NCBI GenBank assembly: GCA_035457865.1
Contig: DATIAR010000053.1
Location: 1 to 5,867, forward strand
DNA from: UBA8516 sp035457865
Lineage (GTDB): Archaea; Thermoproteota; Nitrososphaeria; Nitrososphaerales; Nitrosopumilaceae
DNA: 5,867 nt
Reading direction: 5' to 3'
Of the stretch, positions 4,676 through 5,867 are shown piece by piece (the stretch's first letter is position 1; every line of letters begins with the position of its first letter). Made by a program: the position numbers and the translations under genes. A model generated the notes under the pieces. It worked only from the letters and a program-made list of their open reading frames with translations. It was not told the origin of the DNA and did not search any database.

Positions 4676-5514
4676 TGCTCCCTGAATTTGTAGCCTTGGC
4701 AACCATTGATTTCTTTGGAACAGAGTTGTCACTGACTTCGTTGATTGTTGGCGCTGTGGTCATGATTGCTGGCGTCATCATTGCAAAGTTTGTAAGCGTT
4801 CTCTTCAAAAGATACTTTGCTGCAAAACTTGAAGGAGATGTAGCGAAGAATCTTGGCAAAACAATCTATTATGGAATAATAATAATCACGCTTCTTGCTG
4901 TGACTACAACCCAAGGAATAGATCTGAGTGGATTAATAGTTGCAGGAGGAATCTTTGGAATTGTAATCGGGTTTGCTACTCAATCCGTGGTAGCTAATCT
5001 AATCTCAGGAATATTTCTGATGTTTGACAGACCTGCAAAGACTGGAGATCTTATAGAACTTCCTTCACACAAAATTTTCGGACGGCTTGTTGATATCACT
5101 ATTTTTTCAACAAGAATAAGACTGTTTGACGGTTCAATAATGCGGGTTCCAAACGAAAAAGTATTCACATCTGAAATCAGAAATGTTTCAGGAAGCGAAG
5201 TCAGACGAATTGAAGGCGTGGTAGGAATTGCCTACAAGGAAAACATTGATCAAGCGATAAAGGAGATAAAAAAATCTGTGTCAACCCTCCCGTATGTGCT
5301 TGCCGAGCCAGAACCATCAGTGTGGGTTGAACAGTTAGGAGATTCTAGTGTAAATCTTAAGGTTCTCACGTGGCTTCCTCGTGATGAGTGGGATCATGTA
5401 GGTCCCGTTTTAATGAAAAAAGTAAAAGAATCTCTTGACAATGCGGGAATTGAAATACCATTCCCACAAAGAGTGGTCTGGTATGCTCAAAATTCAAAAC
5501 AAAAGATTGCCTAG
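4675..5514 (+). CDS. mscS: Small-conductance mechanosensitive channel, MscS family
   Basis: A 279-residue membrane protein, close to the usual MscS length. Residues 20-43 form TM1 and 63-79 TM2. The pore helix follows from GLIVAGGIFGIVIGFATQS (86-104), continuing through VVANLISGIFLMFDRP into the beta domain, as in MscS TM3a/TM3b with its Gly/Ala packing face. The beta domain has GDLIELP and the MRVPNEKV motif (156-163), equivalent to the family's PN element. The C-terminal alpha/beta domain ends in the classic GIEIPFPQRVV (258-268). The protein should form a heptamer in the cytoplasmic membrane and open under tension to release solutes during osmotic downshock. The start is GTG, overlapping the DUF432 stop by one base. 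There is no extra N-terminal domain, so any regulation by the partner would act in trans. The gene symbol is given by family. Confidence 0.95.
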   Translation: MLPEFVALATIDFFGTELSLTSLIVGAVVMIAGVIIAKFVSVLFKRYFAAKLEGDVAKNLGKTIYYGIIIITLLAVTTTQGIDLSGLIVAGGIFGIVIGFATQSVVANLISGIFLMFDRPAKTGDLIELPSHKIFGRLVDITIFSTRIRLFDGSIMRVPNEKVFTSEIRNVSGSEVRRIEGVVGIAYKENIDQAIKEIKKSVSTLPYVLAEPEPSVWVEQLGDSSVNLKVLTWLPRDEWDHVGPVLMKKVKESLDNAGIEIPFPQRVVWYAQNSKQKIA

Positions 5515-5515
5515 C

Positions 5516-5529
5516 AAAAATATTAAAAA
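5516..5529 (-). terminator. T-rich termination signal after the glutamine synthetase gene
   Basis: On the minus strand TTTTTAATATTTTT begins about 17 bases after the glnA stop, in the 31-bp spacer between convergent genes. This fits archaeal U-tract termination. On the plus strand the spacer offers only a weak T-rich piece (5530-5537) for the MscS operon. Confidence 0.55.
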
Positions 5530-5545
5530 TTCTTTCTTGGTAAGT

Positions 5546-5867
5546 TTAGATGTTTGAGTACATGGCAACCTCCCAAGCAGTGGGAGTTTGTGCAAATAAT
5601 GAATATTCTTTATGCTTTAATGAAGAATAGGTGTCAAGAAAATCCTTTGTAAAAACTGGTTCTAAGAAACTTCTGTCGGACTGGAGGGCATCCAGTGCGT
5701 CCTTAAGCGTACTTGGCAAGAAGCGTATGTTATGTGATTTTCTCTTTTCCGACGTCATACCGTAAACGTCTTCTTCAACTGGGCTTCCTGGGTCTAATTT
5801 CCTTTTTATCCCATCAAGGCCTGCCAATAAAATTCCGGCCTCAAGAAGATAAATGTTGGAAGCGGCA
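5546..5867 (-). CDS. glnA: Glutamine synthetase, C-terminal 106 residues (N-terminal part beyond the window)
   Basis: The frame is open from the TAA at 5546-5548 to the right edge. It begins with AASNIYLLEAGILLAGLDGI, the helix that in GlnA follows the conserved N-x-Y-L segment. Then comes KRKLDPGSP with the following E-E-D-V-Y loop, and it ends AWEVAMYSNI, matching the typical W-E-x-x-x-Y tail of GlnA. The enzyme joins ammonium to glutamate using ATP, the main assimilation route for ammonia in this phylum, and works as a cytoplasmic dodecamer. The Tyr in DVYGM lies where bacterial GlnA has its adenylylated tyrosine, but archaea are not known to use that control. The active-site regions are outside the window. 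The TTG at 5827 is an ordinary leucine codon within the gene, not a start. Confidence 0.95.
   Translation of the reverse strand, partial: AASNIYLLEAGILLAGLDGIKRKLDPGSPVEEDVYGMTSEKRKSHNIRFLPSTLKDALDALQSDRSFLEPVFTKDFLDTYSSLKHKEYSLFAQTPTAWEVAMYSNI

Noticed and set aside
5546..5827. A complete 93-residue protein starting at 5827
   Set aside because: The start is a TTG leucine codon; the frame continues to the right edge with clear glutamine synthetase sequence.

Overview
The window looks like chromosomal DNA of an ammonia-oxidising-type archaeon (Nitrososphaerota, probably Nitrosopumilales). The evidence is the low-GC coding style, leaderless TATA-type promoters, two copies of the IPDWIK / VPDWIK C-terminal repeat typical of secreted proteins in this phylum, a DUF432-MscS gene pair, a stand-alone Lrp/AsnC ligand-binding domain, and a glnA-type glutamine synthetase. 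The lineage is inferred from protein style; there is no rRNA gene or other phylogenetic marker here.

Left part (1-2147): a gene cut by the left edge encodes 47 perfect Gly-X-Thr triplets followed by an 80-residue, cysteine-bearing helical domain. It is read in frame 1, not in the frame that gives an acidic VEPEQQ-like repeat. Convergent to it is a secreted metzincin (matrixin-like) metalloprotease with HEIGHSLGLGH, a Met-turn, an Ig-like domain and two DWIK repeats. A collagen-like surface protein thus lies tail to tail with a protease of the matrix-metalloprotease superfamily.

Middle (2148-3883): a membrane-anchored two-domain protein of unknown function is encoded on the minus strand. Its C-terminal domain resembles stand-alone bacterial lipoproteins. 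Next come a 314-bp AT-rich intergenic region with several inverted repeats and a GC-richer hairpin cluster, and a small Lrp-type RAM-domain protein, also on the minus strand. A 145-bp divergent promoter region follows.

Right part (3884-5867): a DUF432 gene and an MscS-type mechanosensitive channel gene form a tight two-gene operon. They overlap by one base (TAGTG), and the second start is preceded by GGAGGT. Convergent to them is the 3' end of a glutamine synthetase gene, cut by the right edge.

First genes of transcripts have a TATA-like box about 26-33 bases before the start codon, suggesting leaderless mRNAs, whereas the internal operon gene has a Shine-Dalgarno sequence. No CRISPR array, tRNA, rRNA, transposase or phage gene was seen. 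The most unusual item is the proline-free, uninterrupted Gly-X-Thr protein and its protease neighbour.
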